Part shown: in pieces, positions 1 to 8,835 of the stretch
Position numbering within the stretch: the first letter of the stretch is position 1
How the letters are laid out: every line of letters starts with the position of its first letter
Program-made: the position numbers and the translations under genes
DNA from: Phycisphaerales bacterium
GTDB lineage: Bacteria > Planctomycetota > Phycisphaerae > UBA1845
Reading direction: 5' to 3'
NCBI GenBank assembly: GCA_020639095.1
Contig: JACKHH010000020.1
Location: 1 to 64,000 of the forward strand
Length of the DNA stretch: 64,000 nucleotides
The notes under the pieces: model-generated
Database searches by the model: none
Told to the model about the DNA's origin: nothing
The model's input: only the letters and a program-made list of their open reading frames with translations

Positions 1-2005
1 TCTCTTCGTACTCTTTCGCGAAGTACGCGAACTTGCCCACCTGGTACATGTAGCAGGTCCACTTGCCGTTATCGATCGTGACGTACTGCGGGAAGCGGCG
101 GGCGCCTTCCTCCGCGGCTTCGAGTGCGCCCTTCCAATCGCGCTGCAACTCGCGGACGCTGATCCACTGGTCGATGGGCTGGACGATCTGCTTGTGGATC
201 TCGGCGACGCGCATGTAGCGTTGGCAGGCATCGTCGTAGAGGTCTTCGCGTTTCTTTTTGAGCGCTTCCAACTCGTCCACCGACAGGTCGGGCCACTCGC
301 TTTCGCGGCGCAGAACGTCGTAGTTGAGCTGGTACTTGCGACGCTTGGCGTCCGGTAGTTTGCCGGTCTGGATCTGCTCGTAGAGTGCGTCGGCGCGCTT
401 GCGCAGGTCGGCGCGGTCTTCCTCGGAGAGCGTGGGCTGCTCGATGCGCCGGCTCAGTTCGATGCCTTCGCGTTTGCGTGCGTTGCCCGTGTTGTACCAG
501 CCCGGCCAGCAGTCGGGACTTTCGGTGAGCACGCGATCCCAGAACGTTTCCGCGGTCTGCCAATTCTCGGCGTAGACGAAGGTGCGCGCACCCCAGCCAA
601 GTCCCAGCGCGCAGGCGACGATGGTGATCACTCCCACCCCCGCGACCTTGGCGGGCACCTTTTCGCGCAGCCAACCTAAGCCCAGCGCCAACATGAGCGT
701 CAAACCAACGGCTCCGTGGTAGAAGTAGTGGTCTGCGACGTAGGCGAACTGGAAGTAGTTGATGTTCTTGATCCCCAGCATCGGGCCCTGCGTGATGCAG
801 TAGAACAGCAGCGCCCAGATGAACGCGGGACCAAGCTTCCGCCGGTAGACGACAATGAGCACACCCAGCGCCAGCACGAGCAGCGACGGGATGTACCAGA
901 CGAACTTCGTCGCATCCACCGGCCAGAGCGAGTACACCGGCGTCTGGTGGAACGGGAGCAGCATCTTCATCGGGTACCACAGCAGAATCGCCGCGGGCAG
1001 CAACGGACGCTGCGCCGACGTGATCGGGATCGTGCGCTGGCGATCCTCGACGTTGATCGTCGTCCAGGCTGCGATGCACGACATGATCGCGAACGGAACG
1101 ATGCGAAGCACGCTCGCCCAGACGAGTCGCCAATCCCATTTCCGCTCTAGCAGCCGGTCGGTGAAGAAGAGCATTACCGGCAGCGTCAGCGACACGGTCT
1201 TGCTGAACAGGGCGGCTTGGTAGAGCACGATGGCGAAGACGTAGCGCCACCATGCGCCGTCGCGGCGCATCTTGATGTAGCTCATCAGGCTCAGCAGATA
1301 GAACATCAGCGCCAAAATGTTCTTGCGTTCCGCCGCCCACGCCACGGTTGACGCGTGCATGGGGTGCAGCGCGAAGAGCAACGTCGCCACCCACGCCACC
1401 CAATTGGATATGCCCAATTGTCGGAAGCAGAATATCAGGAGCATCACGTTGACCATGTGCAAGAGCACACTGACCAGGTGAAAGCTGACCGCGTTCATCT
1501 GCCCTTTTTCGATGTTTTCTTCGATCGTGAGGTAGGGGTCCGCGTTACCGAACCATTCGTAGAGGCGGAATTCCACCCAGTAGATGGTGAAGACCATCGG
1601 ATAGTATTGGTGGCTGACGCGGTCTTCGGTGCGTCCGTCGCCCTGGAACTTGCTGTTGGCGTGTTTGAAGACGTCGAACCAGATGCTCTGGATACCGTCG
1701 TCGTAGTGAATCTGGTGGTTCTTGTAGATGTAGTGGTCGTCGTCCCAACTGACGAACTCGTTGTCGAGCGTGGGGATGTAGACGATGAAAGTGAGCGCGG
1801 CGATCAGGATGATGGGCAGCCAACGTTCCTTGAACGTCGGCGCGGGCGTCGGTGCCGTCAATTCGCAGGTTCCCGGTGGCGGGGCGCCGCAGTTTTGACA
1901 GAAGCCGTCTGAACTCTTGAGCTTCGCCCCGCACTGCGCACAGCGTTCGCTCTTGCGCGCGCGGCGTGGCCCTTTGGTGATGTTGTTGCCGGAACTTCGT
2001 GCCAT
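1..2005 (-). CDS. Zinc-ribbon, multi-pass GT-C/TMTC-like membrane protein (partial, runs off left edge)
   Basis: Translating the minus strand from the ATG at 2005 gives an uninterrupted frame to base 1, so the C-terminus lies outside the window. Residues ~20-37 form a four-cysteine ribbon (CAQC...CQNC). A series of hydrophobic helices follows. The first periplasmic loop carries an acidic WDDDHY motif, and a later segment reads HPMHASTVAWAAERKN, close to the HPxxxExVAWxxxRKxxL signature of TMTC/ArnT-like GT-C proteins with C-terminal TPRs. After the last helix (about residue 440) the chain becomes a charged, helical region that probably begins the TPR part. By family analogy it may transfer sugar from a lipid donor to exported proteins or glycans, but no substrate can be read here. 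The N-terminal zinc ribbon is unusual for this family. It is the last visible gene of a leftward series. Confidence 0.8.
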   Translation of the reverse strand, partial: MARSSGNNITKGPRRARKSERCAQCGAKLKSSDGFCQNCGAPPPGTCELTAPTPAPTFKERWLPIILIAALTFIVYIPTLDNEFVSWDDDHYIYKNHQIHYDDGIQSIWFDVFKHANSKFQGDGRTEDRVSHQYYPMVFTIYWVEFRLYEWFGNADPYLTIEENIEKGQMNAVSFHLVSVLLHMVNVMLLIFCFRQLGISNWVAWVATLLFALHPMHASTVAWAAERKNILALMFYLLSLMSYIKMRRDGAWWRYVFAIVLYQAALFSKTVSLTLPVMLFFTDRLLERKWDWRLVWASVLRIVPFAIMSCIAAWTTINVEDRQRTIPITSAQRPLLPAAILLWYPMKMLLPFHQTPVYSLWPVDATKFVWYIPSLLVLALGVLIVVYRRKLGPAFIWALLFYCITQGPMLGIKNINYFQFAYVADHYFYHGAVGLTLMLALGLGWLREKVPAKVAGVGVITIVACALGLGWGARTFVYAENWQTAETFWDRVLTESPDCWPGWYNTGNARKREGIELSRRIEQPTLSEEDRADLRKRADALYEQIQTGKLPDAKRRKYQLNYDVLRRESEWPDLSVDELEALKKKREDLYDDACQRYMRVAEIHKQIVQPIDQWISVRELQRDWKGALEAAEEGARRFPQYVTIDNGKWTCYMYQVGKFAYFAKEYEE

Positions 2006-2116
2006 TAACCCATCCTACGTGTCATTGCGCTGTTAGGTGTCATCGCGCTGAGTCATTTGCTCGGCTCTTGCCCGGTAGTGCCGACGAAGTCCGGAAGCGC
2101 GGCGCAGGCGATGCGG

Positions 2117-2401
2117 TCATCGAAACCACCGCAGCAGACCGCTCACCACGCCGAACAGCAGTGCTGCGACCAGCAAGACCCCGACGATCCGCGCCCAGTT
2201 GGGACGCGTGTGGTGATCGCTCAGCGGGGTGATCCAGTCGCCGCAATACGGGCACTTGTCCACATCTTCATAGACTGCCCGCCCACATGAGGGACAGGGC
2301 AGGGTTTCGTTTTCATCGTCGCCTAAGTCGTCAACATCAAGGTCGTCAACGTCGTCGTGGATATCGTCGACGTCGTCAGACCACACCGGCGACACTCCCA
2401 A
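2117..2401 (-). CDS. Small acidic zinc-ribbon membrane protein
   Basis: 94 residues: an Asp-rich N-terminus (repeated DDVDD/DDLD), a CPSC...CPYC zinc ribbon at about residues 36-53, and one hydrophobic helix at about 71-90 ending in basic residues. The likely topology is one C-terminal anchor with the ribbon in the cytoplasm. Its start overlaps the end of the isochorismatase-like gene by 26 bases, which suggests co-transcription. No function is assigned. It shares the ribbon theme with the next gene downstream, so the two may act together, but that is inference. Confidence 0.7.
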   Translation of the reverse strand: MGVSPVWSDDVDDIHDDVDDLDVDDLGDDENETLPCPSCGRAVYEDVDKCPYCGDWITPLSDHHTRPNWARIVGVLLVAALLFGVVSGLLRWFR

Positions 2402-2984
2402 CAGGTGCCCGCACCGCGTCGAGTCGCTTCACGATATCGAGCATGTGCTTGAACTCCGCGGTTCCCGAGACCTCCGCCAGTTCGAAGAGCACGCTCTCCG
2501 TCGTGGTGACGATCGCACCGGCAGCAGCCATGCGACGCAGCGCTACTTCGCGATCGAGCGCCCGGCGCGATGATACCGCATCGGCACAGACGATGGGTTG
2601 CAAGCCCATCCCGAGCAGGTCGAGCACCGTCTGCATCACGCAGATGTGGGCTTCGATCCCGGTCACGATTACCTGTGGGCGCTTCGCGTCCGCGCAGCGC
2701 GCCCTGCAGGCGGCGTCGCGACACACGCTGAATGCGGCCTTCTCGATCGGTTCGACCGCACGCGACGCGAGCAACCCGCCAAGCCGGTCATCCGTCTCAC
2801 CAAGTCCCCGGACGTATTGCACCGTGGCGACGACCGGCAGTTCGAAGACGGCCGACGCTTCGATCAGGGCAGCCGCCGACCCGACGACGACCTCGTGCCC
2901 GTCAATGTGGGGCAGCAAACGGGTCTGCATGTCGATCAGCAGGAGCATGGCCCGCTCACGGCTGACGAGTTGCTGTGCGTTCAT
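2376..2984 (-). CDS. Isochorismatase-family cysteine hydrolase
   Basis: About 202 residues when started at the ATG at 2984, which has GAGAGG seven bases upstream; an upstream ATG at 3050 exists but lacks support. The isochorismatase/nicotinamidase fold signature is clear: LLIDMQ near the start (catalytic Asp), a Lys in EKAAFSVC at about residue 83, and the nucleophile Cys in EAHICVMQT at about residue 110. It most resembles the YcaC-like hydrolases of unknown substrate. An Asp-Lys-Cys triad is therefore present, but the substrate (amide or ester) cannot be predicted. It sits between the TPR gene of the Exb cluster and the zinc-ribbon protein on the same strand. Confidence 0.85.
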   Translation of the reverse strand: MNAQQLVSRERAMLLLIDMQTRLLPHIDGHEVVVGSAAALIEASAVFELPVVATVQYVRGLGETDDRLGGLLASRAVEPIEKAAFSVCRDAACRARCADAKRPQVIVTGIEAHICVMQTVLDLLGMGLQPIVCADAVSSRRALDREVALRRMAAAGAIVTTTESVLFELAEVSGTAEFKHMLDIVKRLDAVRAPVGSVAGVV

Positions 2985-3110
2985 TACGGGCCTCTCGGGG
3001 ACGGCGGACGTTGGAAGCGAGAGTGTACGAATGGGGCGAAAACGCGTCAAACCGGGGTGTGATATGTACTTGGGGACGTAGCGTGCGGGATTTGCATGGG
3101 GGCTCAGGGG

Positions 3111-5912
3111 TCAGCCGGGCTGGCGTGCCTCGTTACGCTCCTGCAACTCAACGAACTGCTGCTTGAGCGCCTCGCCGCCGAGGTCGGGCGCGAGGAAGCG
3201 GTACTGCCGGATCACGCTGATGATGCCCGCGGGGTCCTCGCCCAACTCCGTGCGACATTGCAGATCGCCGAGGAGCGCCTCGAAGCGGTGGGGTGCATCG
3301 GCTGGTGCTTCCTGGAACGTGCGATTGAACAGCGGGAGGGCTTCGTTGTAACGCTTGAGCGCGAAGAGCGCCCGAGCCGTCGTCATCAGCACGCGGGGAT
3401 CATGGGCTTTGCCGTCGGGACTTTGCTCGGCATCGTGGGCGCGGACCTTGTCGATGAGTTCGAGACACTGCGCGGGGTTGCCCGCAGCCAGGTGCGTTTC
3501 AGCAAGTTGCAGCCGGAGTGCGTGGACCTGTGCATCCGTCACGCTCGCTGCCGGCGACGTGGCCCACTTGTACAACTCGTCGGCGAAGAGCAGGGCGGAC
3601 TTGGCTTTTGCCAATGCGGTGGCTGCGTCACCCTGATTGCGATACTTGGCCGCTTCAGCCCAGGTGCTTTCGTAGAGTGTTTGCAGCGTCGCACCGGCTT
3701 GGTCGGGCGCGGAGGCGATAAACTGTGGGACGGCGCGCTCGGCATCGGCGATGCGCCCGGTCGCGTCGTAGGCGATGATGCGGGCGCGGAGAACTCTGCC
3801 GATGAGGTACTGCTGCTCGGGATAGCGCTTCTCGAAATCGTCGAGCAAACGCAACGCGTCGTCGGCGTGCAGGTTGCCGGGGACGAGGGCAAGCTCGGCT
3901 GAGAGTACGTCGGACTCGGCGCTGAGTGACGTGATCTGATCCTCCGGCAAGGTGCCGGGGTTCTCTTTGACGCGCTGGCGGAAGTCGGCGAGCGTGTCGC
4001 GAGCGCGCTCGACGCGATCGCGAAGCAAGTCCGGATTGGAGTATTTGTCGGGATTGTCGATCACCGCGAGCGCGCGGGCTCTACCGCTGCGAAATGCCGC
4101 GATTGTCGCTTGCGGATGATCGCGGTCGACGCGGGCGTACTGCTCGGCTGACTTGCTCATGTCGCCGACGTCTTCGAGCGCTTGGGCGTAGAAGAAACGC
4201 CAATAGTGGGCTGCGTCGGAATCGGGGAAACGATCGATGAGCGTGCGCAGCGTTTCGATGAGCAGGTCGCGAACCTCGGCGCGGGCACGCAGCGAAGGGT
4301 CGTTGGCCAGTTCGGCGGCGATTTCGACGCCATAGGTGGCGGCGGATAGCGAGCGATCGAATCGCGGGCATTCGTTGGCGACCTCGGCGAAGCGTTTGGC
4401 TGCGTCAACACGTTTGCCGCGCAGGTGCTGCGCAACACCGAGATTGAAGAGGATTTCGCAGCGAAACGGCTCAATGGCGTCGTCGCCTTTCTGTGCGACG
4501 AGGTCGTTCGCCAGGTCGATCGCGCGATCGAGCATTTTGACGGCGTTCGCTTCCGCTTGTCTTTGCTCCTCGGAACCGGGGGTTGCATTGGTATCGAGCC
4601 CGCGTCGCAAACTGGTGGCGTCGCCGATCAGCCCGGCGATGAGAGCGCACTGTTGCAACGGGTGCAGCATCTCCGGTTTTTCGGTGTCGCGAAGTTGTTC
4701 GTAGATTGCGGCGTAAACCTCGTCGCGATACGCCGGTTGCTGCTTCGCGAGTTCAAGCAGGGGCGTTGCAGCCTGTTCCGTGAGCGCGGATGCGAGCGCG
4801 CTACCGGGAGGGCCGCTGCTGGTGCGCGCCTGCTGGATGCTGGCATCGAGAATGGCCAGTATCAGCTTGCGGCCGAAGTCGATGTCGCTTTCGCGCTCAA
4901 GTTTGTTGCGCAGTGTGTTGAGCACGCTCATGGCTTCGTCGAAACGCTGCGCGTCGCGCAGCGCCCGCACGCGTTCGATCGTCGAGAGCAGCACAACCCA
5001 CTGCAAATCGCGACGTTCCTGGATGTTCGGCAGTTTGGCGGCGATGTCACCGGCATCGCGGAGGTAGCGGTTGGCGGACTCGTCGTCGGCGAGACGCCGG
5101 CTGATCATCCCCGCAAGCAGCAGCGACTGCGCCTGCACGTGCGAGGTGATGTGGTCGGTGGTGAGCAGCGTCGTGTGGTGGACGAGATCATCGAGCACGC
5201 CGGCGAGCAGGGCACGTCGCGTGGCGTCATTCTCCTTCATGGCCAGGGCTGCGTAGAACTTCGCCCAACGGAGCATGTAGTCAGTTTGCGGCATCGCTTC
5301 TTCGATACGCTGCACGTAGCCGCTCTCGTCGAGCCGTTCGTAGGCCCCGACCGAAAGATCATCGATTCGGGCGTACTCGGCTTCGAGGTATTTGCGGAGG
5401 CTTTCGAGCACGTCCGTTGCCTGCGTCATGAGCGCGGCGAGCGCGCGGAAGTCGGTGTCGGTGCCGCCGCGATAGAGGATGTTCGTGTAGTACGGTTCCG
5501 CCTGCTCGTAGATCAGTGATTGCGCAAGGTCGAGCTGCCACTGGAGGGCGCGGCGATCGGCACCGTGCTCGCGAATCATCTGCGCGAGCACGGCATTGGC
5601 GTCGGCGAGGGATGCGCGGCGACGCTCGCTTGCGATGTCGTGGTTTTCCCAAACGACGAGCTTGACCTTGCGCTGCAAAAGCAACCCGGTGAGTTCGTCG
5701 CTCGGTGGATTCTCGGCCAAGTGGTAATCGAGCAGATCGAGCAGGCCGAGTTCGATCAAGCCCTCATAGAAATCCTGGTTGTTGAAGCGCTGCGACTCCG
5801 CCTCCTCGGTTTCCGACGCACGCGCGCCCGCACCGGCTGACAGTGTAACCAGCAGCGGTAATCCGCAGAGCAAGAGAGTTGTGCGGCCAAGTCGTGTCAC
5901 GTTATTTCCCAA
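3111..5912 (-). CDS. Exported TPR-repeat protein, last gene of the Exb-like cluster
   Basis: 933 residues with a signal peptide (TTLLLCGLPLLVTLSAGAGARA, cleavage near residue 32), then an almost entirely helical chain rich in alanine and in alternating hydrophobic/charged heptads. TPR-like segments are clearest at about 470-520 (LFNLGVAQHLRGKRVDAAKRF) and 560-620 (YFRGK-like, DVGDMSKSAEQYARV). It begins 11 bases inside the upstream exbD, so it is almost certainly translated from the same message. A large periplasmic TPR solenoid next to ExbB/ExbD genes suggests a scaffold or partner contacting the proton-driven motor; this is inferred from context only. Confidence 0.8.
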   Translation of the reverse strand: MGNNVTRLGRTTLLLCGLPLLVTLSAGAGARASETEEAESQRFNNQDFYEGLIELGLLDLLDYHLAENPPSDELTGLLLQRKVKLVVWENHDIASERRRASLADANAVLAQMIREHGADRRALQWQLDLAQSLIYEQAEPYYTNILYRGGTDTDFRALAALMTQATDVLESLRKYLEAEYARIDDLSVGAYERLDESGYVQRIEEAMPQTDYMLRWAKFYAALAMKENDATRRALLAGVLDDLVHHTTLLTTDHITSHVQAQSLLLAGMISRRLADDESANRYLRDAGDIAAKLPNIQERRDLQWVVLLSTIERVRALRDAQRFDEAMSVLNTLRNKLERESDIDFGRKLILAILDASIQQARTSSGPPGSALASALTEQAATPLLELAKQQPAYRDEVYAAIYEQLRDTEKPEMLHPLQQCALIAGLIGDATSLRRGLDTNATPGSEEQRQAEANAVKMLDRAIDLANDLVAQKGDDAIEPFRCEILFNLGVAQHLRGKRVDAAKRFAEVANECPRFDRSLSAATYGVEIAAELANDPSLRARAEVRDLLIETLRTLIDRFPDSDAAHYWRFFYAQALEDVGDMSKSAEQYARVDRDHPQATIAAFRSGRARALAVIDNPDKYSNPDLLRDRVERARDTLADFRQRVKENPGTLPEDQITSLSAESDVLSAELALVPGNLHADDALRLLDDFEKRYPEQQYLIGRVLRARIIAYDATGRIADAERAVPQFIASAPDQAGATLQTLYESTWAEAAKYRNQGDAATALAKAKSALLFADELYKWATSPAASVTDAQVHALRLQLAETHLAAGNPAQCLELIDKVRAHDAEQSPDGKAHDPRVLMTTARALFALKRYNEALPLFNRTFQEAPADAPHRFEALLGDLQCRTELGEDPAGIISVIRQYRFLAPDLGGEALKQQFVELQERNEARQPG

Positions 5913-6390
5913 AGGAGATGTTCACGCAGCCGGCGCGAACGGCGGCATTCCAGCAGCTCACCACATGGTCCCACGCGACATCCGGCTCAGCCGCGATGAC
6001 CACCGGCGTCTTCTCGTCGAACCCCGGATTCTTCTGCACATTGAGCAGGAAGTCGGTGAGTTCGTCGAAGGTCGCGGGCGTGTTGAGGAAGTTGTCGAGC
6101 TTGAGGCGATAGTCGCCGGGCCCCTTGCCGAACTGCTGCACGCGCACGATCACCGGGCTGATGGGCAACGCGACCGTCGTCTGGCCCGCGTCCTTCGGCA
6201 GCTTCGCGGCGAAGTAGCCCTCCGCGCGTTTGAACGTGGTCGTGACCGAGAAGAAGATGAGCAGCAGGAAGGTCACGTCGATCATCGGCGCGAGGTTCAG
6301 CGTGAGCGGCGACTTCGAACGGCGCAGGGCGCCTTTCTTCCAGCGTTGCCCCTGGTATTGATCGCGTCGCATGCGCAGTTGGTAACGCAT
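5902..6390 (-). CDS. exbD: ExbD/TolR-family biopolymer transport protein (second copy)
   Basis: 162 residues: a basic N-terminus, one membrane helix at about 34-52 with the motif LAPMIDVTFLLLIFF, whose Asp is the conserved proton-channel residue of ExbD/TolR, and a periplasmic domain. It starts on the base next to the stop of the first exbD and overlaps the TPR gene by 11 bases. Two different exbD copies beside one exbB is a common Planctomycetota arrangement and may allow a hetero-oligomeric stator. Confidence 0.9.
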   Translation of the reverse strand: MRYQLRMRRDQYQGQRWKKGALRRSKSPLTLNLAPMIDVTFLLLIFFSVTTTFKRAEGYFAAKLPKDAGQTTVALPISPVIVRVQQFGKGPGDYRLKLDNFLNTPATFDELTDFLLNVQKNPGFDEKTPVVIAAEPDVAWDHVVSCWNAAVRAGCVNISFGK

Positions 6391-6846
6391 CTACTCTTCT
6401 CCCGCGGCGCTGACGTGCGCCACCAGGGTGAGGTTTTCGATTCCCGCGTCCGCGACGACGGCCATCACTTCGCGCACCTGCTCGTAGCGCAGGCGCTTGT
6501 CCGCGCGGATGATCACCTTGAGCTTGGGATTTGCCCGACGCGCGGCCTGCAAACGCAGCGCGATCGTATCCAATCCCTCGGGCGGACTTGGCCCGACGCT
6601 GTACAGCACGCCGTTCTGCGAATCGGTGATGCCTGGCTCTGCGAACTGGCAGTTGAGCAGGACGCGGTCGACGATCTTGCCCGACTCGGCTTTGCTCTTG
6701 TCCGGAGCGGGCAGGTCCATGTTGATGTTTTCCGCGGAGGCGAAGGTGCTCACCAGCGTGAAGAAAATGATCAGCAGGAACACCACGTCGATGAGCGGCG
6801 CCATGTTGAAGACGATGTTATGTTGTTGAAATCGCGGCGATCTCAT
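6391..6846 (-). CDS. exbD: ExbD/TolR-family biopolymer transport protein (first copy)
   Basis: 151 residues with a single membrane helix at about 13-33 and the motif MAPLIDVVFLLIIFF containing the essential Asp, followed by a periplasmic domain ending in the ExbD-like LTLVAHVSAAGEE tail. Its ATG overlaps the stop of the ExbB/TolQ gene by four bases, a sign of translational coupling. It should assemble with the ExbB-like subunit into a proton-conducting motor in the inner membrane. Confidence 0.92.
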   Translation of the reverse strand: MRSPRFQQHNIVFNMAPLIDVVFLLIIFFTLVSTFASAENINMDLPAPDKSKAESGKIVDRVLLNCQFAEPGITDSQNGVLYSVGPSPPEGLDTIALRLQAARRANPKLKVIIRADKRLRYEQVREVMAVVADAGIENLTLVAHVSAAGEE

Positions 6847-7685
6847 GCCTGAGGCGTACCCGCTCCTGTGGTTGCGAATGGCGATGCTTGTCCTGTTGTG
6901 CGCTGCGCCTGCTGCATGCGGTCGGACATTGATTCCAGATTGCCCAGCAATAACTCAGCCGACGTCGCGCATTCCGTCGCGAGGCTGTCGATGCGGTTGC
7001 GGAAGAACGCGAACACGCTGAGCGCGGGAATCGCCACGAGCAATCCCCAGAACGTCGTGACCAGCGCGAGCGAAATGTCGTCGGCGATCTTGGCGGGTTC
7101 GGGAATTCCACCCGCTTCCGAGATCGACGCGAACAGGCGGATCATGCCCACGACCGTACCGAACAGCCCGATCATCGGACTGACGTTGCCGATCACGTTG
7201 AGGTATTCAATCTTGCGCATCAAGCGACCCGCCGCCTGCTCGACGGTGTCGTACATCGCGCGTTGCATCGCTTCCGCGCCATTGCCCGCTTGGGCCAGAC
7301 CGCTGCGAATCGTCTCGGAGAGCACGCTCGAATCCTCAACCGTGAGGCGCGCGACCTCGTCGTAACGTCGTGCTTCCAGGTCACTGCGCAGTTGGTGCAG
7401 CGTGTCGGCTGGTACGATGCGACTTTGCCGGATCGAGATGCTGTGCTCGACGATCAGCGCGATGGTCGCGATCGAAAGCGGGATGAGCACGAAGAGCGTG
7501 ATGATTCCGCCTTTGACCACGAAGTGATCGAACAACCGGCTGGCGGATTCCGTCGCGACGTTGGTGTTGGCGTCCTGTCCCCACGCGGTCACCGTCGTCA
7601 TCAGGACGACCGCGACGACCAGCACGCCGACCAATCCTACTATGCGTTGCAAACCAGTTCTCCTTGCTTGGTTATGCCGTTTCAC
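6843..7685 (-). CDS. exbB: MotA/TolQ/ExbB-family proton channel protein
   Basis: 280 residues. An N-terminal hydrophobic segment (about 14-35) resembles a signal sequence or extra helix and is followed by the canonical three-helix ExbB core: a helix at about 58-80, and two helices after residue 165 containing the diagnostic NVSPMIGLFGTVVGMI and the TTFWGLLVAIPAL segment. The C-terminal tail is Gln/Thr-rich. It is the channel subunit that pairs with the two ExbD proteins encoded directly after it, using the proton gradient to do work on periplasmic partners. Confidence 0.93.
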   Translation of the reverse strand: MKRHNQARRTGLQRIVGLVGVLVVAVVLMTTVTAWGQDANTNVATESASRLFDHFVVKGGIITLFVLIPLSIATIALIVEHSISIRQSRIVPADTLHQLRSDLEARRYDEVARLTVEDSSVLSETIRSGLAQAGNGAEAMQRAMYDTVEQAAGRLMRKIEYLNVIGNVSPMIGLFGTVVGMIRLFASISEAGGIPEPAKIADDISLALVTTFWGLLVAIPALSVFAFFRNRIDSLATECATSAELLLGNLESMSDRMQQAQRTTGQASPFATTGAGTPQA

Positions 7686-7706
7686 TTTGTTCGCGACGCG
7701 AGCATG

Positions 7707-8822
7707 TCAGCTCTTGTCGTGGTTGTATGCCGCGAGTTTCGCGCGTGCTTGTTCGCGGATGCGTTCGGGCACCGTGTCGCGCTTGAGACATTCGCGCAGC
7801 AAACGTTCCGCGTCGCTCGTGCGGCCGGAGGCAGCGTGCGCTTCCGCCGCCAGCAGCAACCCCTCGCCCGCGAGCGGGCTCTTGGGAAAATGCACGACGA
7901 CGCGCATCGCGGGCAAGGCGGCTGCGAGAAACTCGCGATCCGTCTTCGCCGCAGAGAGCAGCGCCTGTGCCTTGATCAACAGCACCTGCGGGAGGTAATC
8001 CTTCGGCGCATCGATGATTATCTGGTCGAGGGCGGTGAGGGTTGCACTGGTCTTACCGGCGCTGATGCCTTCACGCAGCGCGGTCAGCTTCACCGCCATG
8101 GTGCGTTCCGTCAGGATCTCTGCCGGTAGCGTCATGGCTGCGATCTTGATCGCTGCGTCCGCCGCTTCCGGGTCCGATGCGCGTCGCATCACGTCATAAC
8201 GCAGCAACTCGATCAGCTTCGCTGCCTCATTGTTGTCCTGCGATTCGGCTGCCTTTTCCAAGCGCTTGATCGTGCGCTGATTCGCCACGTCGCGATCGGC
8301 TGGGTGCGACGTGGGCAGCAGGGCAGCCGCCGTTGCCACGTCCTCGTCGATCACATCGAGCCACGCCCGCACGGACTTCTCAAGGTTGTCCGCGCGATCG
8401 GTGGCCATGAGCAACCGCACCCGCGCCATCGAAGCCCAGAACCCGCGGGCTGCACGGACCGCACGCTCGTAGCGATCAGCCGCCCGCGTGTACTCCTGCT
8501 GCACGACCAGTTCCTCGGCTTCGTTGAAGTCCGCCACACCCGAAACGCTGTCGAGCACCATGAACTCCACGTCGCGCAGTGGGAGCTTGTCGAACTCGCC
8601 GCTTGAAGTGCGGATTTCGAGTTCGCCGTCCTTGTAGTTGACAACCTGCACGCGGTGCAGCGTCTTGCCGTCGATGTTGATTTCGTCGGCGTTCGCCGCG
8701 GCCACGACGAACATGAGAATGATCGCGAGCGCGCGACATCCATGTGTTGTGGGACCGGCTTTCCAGCAAGTCTTGACCGGCAGGAAAGCCGGTCCCACAT
8801 GGTTGTCCGCGTCATTTCGCAT
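7707..8822 (-). CDS. Exported TPR-like protein of the Exb cluster, signal region interrupted by a palindromic repeat
   Basis: 371 residues from the ATG at 8822, fourteen bases after the stop of the vWA gene; longer starts would overlap that gene. The N-terminus reads MRNDADN, then about 20 residues encoded by a dispersed palindrome (HVGPAFLPV...KAGPTT), then the hydrophobic core CRALAIILMFVVAAANA ending in a plausible signal-peptidase site. The mature part begins with a short beta segment (INIDGKTLHRVQVVNYKDGE) followed by helical, TPR-like repeats that finish with EAHAASGRTSDAERLLREC. Its place between vWA and ExbB suggests a periplasmic component of the same machine. An alternative start at MFVVAAANA would remove most of the signal peptide and is less likely. 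Confidence 0.75.
   Translation of the reverse strand: MRNDADNHVGPAFLPVKTCWKAGPTTHGCRALAIILMFVVAAANADEINIDGKTLHRVQVVNYKDGELEIRTSSGEFDKLPLRDVEFMVLDSVSGVADFNEAEELVVQQEYTRAADRYERAVRAARGFWASMARVRLLMATDRADNLEKSVRAWLDVIDEDVATAAALLPTSHPADRDVANQRTIKRLEKAAESQDNNEAAKLIELLRYDVMRRASDPEAADAAIKIAAMTLPAEILTERTMAVKLTALREGISAGKTSATLTALDQIIIDAPKDYLPQVLLIKAQALLSAAKTDREFLAAALPAMRVVVHFPKSPLAGEGLLLAAEAHAASGRTSDAERLLRECLKRDTVPERIREQARAKLAAYNHDKS
8748..8799. repeat. Dispersed palindrome, family 1 (complete copy, inside a gene)
   Basis: A 17-base arm TGTGGGACCGGCTTTCC at 8748-8764 is matched by its exact reverse complement at 8783-8799, with an 18-base spacer containing CTTGACCGG. It lies in the 5' coding end of the leftward 7707-8822 gene and stays open in that frame. 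A half copy lies at 12712-12728 and a diverged copy at 39364-39415. Confidence 0.9.
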
Positions 8823-8835
8823 TGTTCGCAGTCCG

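Noticed and set aside
69..1403. 444-codon minus-strand frame
   Set aside because: Out of frame with the zinc-ribbon GT-C gene on the same strand, whose frame has clear membrane helices and motifs and is open from 2005 to base 1.
4425..6852. Two long plus-strand frames (about 4425-5519 and 5779-6852)
   Set aside because: Antisense to the exported TPR gene and the ExbD genes; no start signals or protein-like composition.
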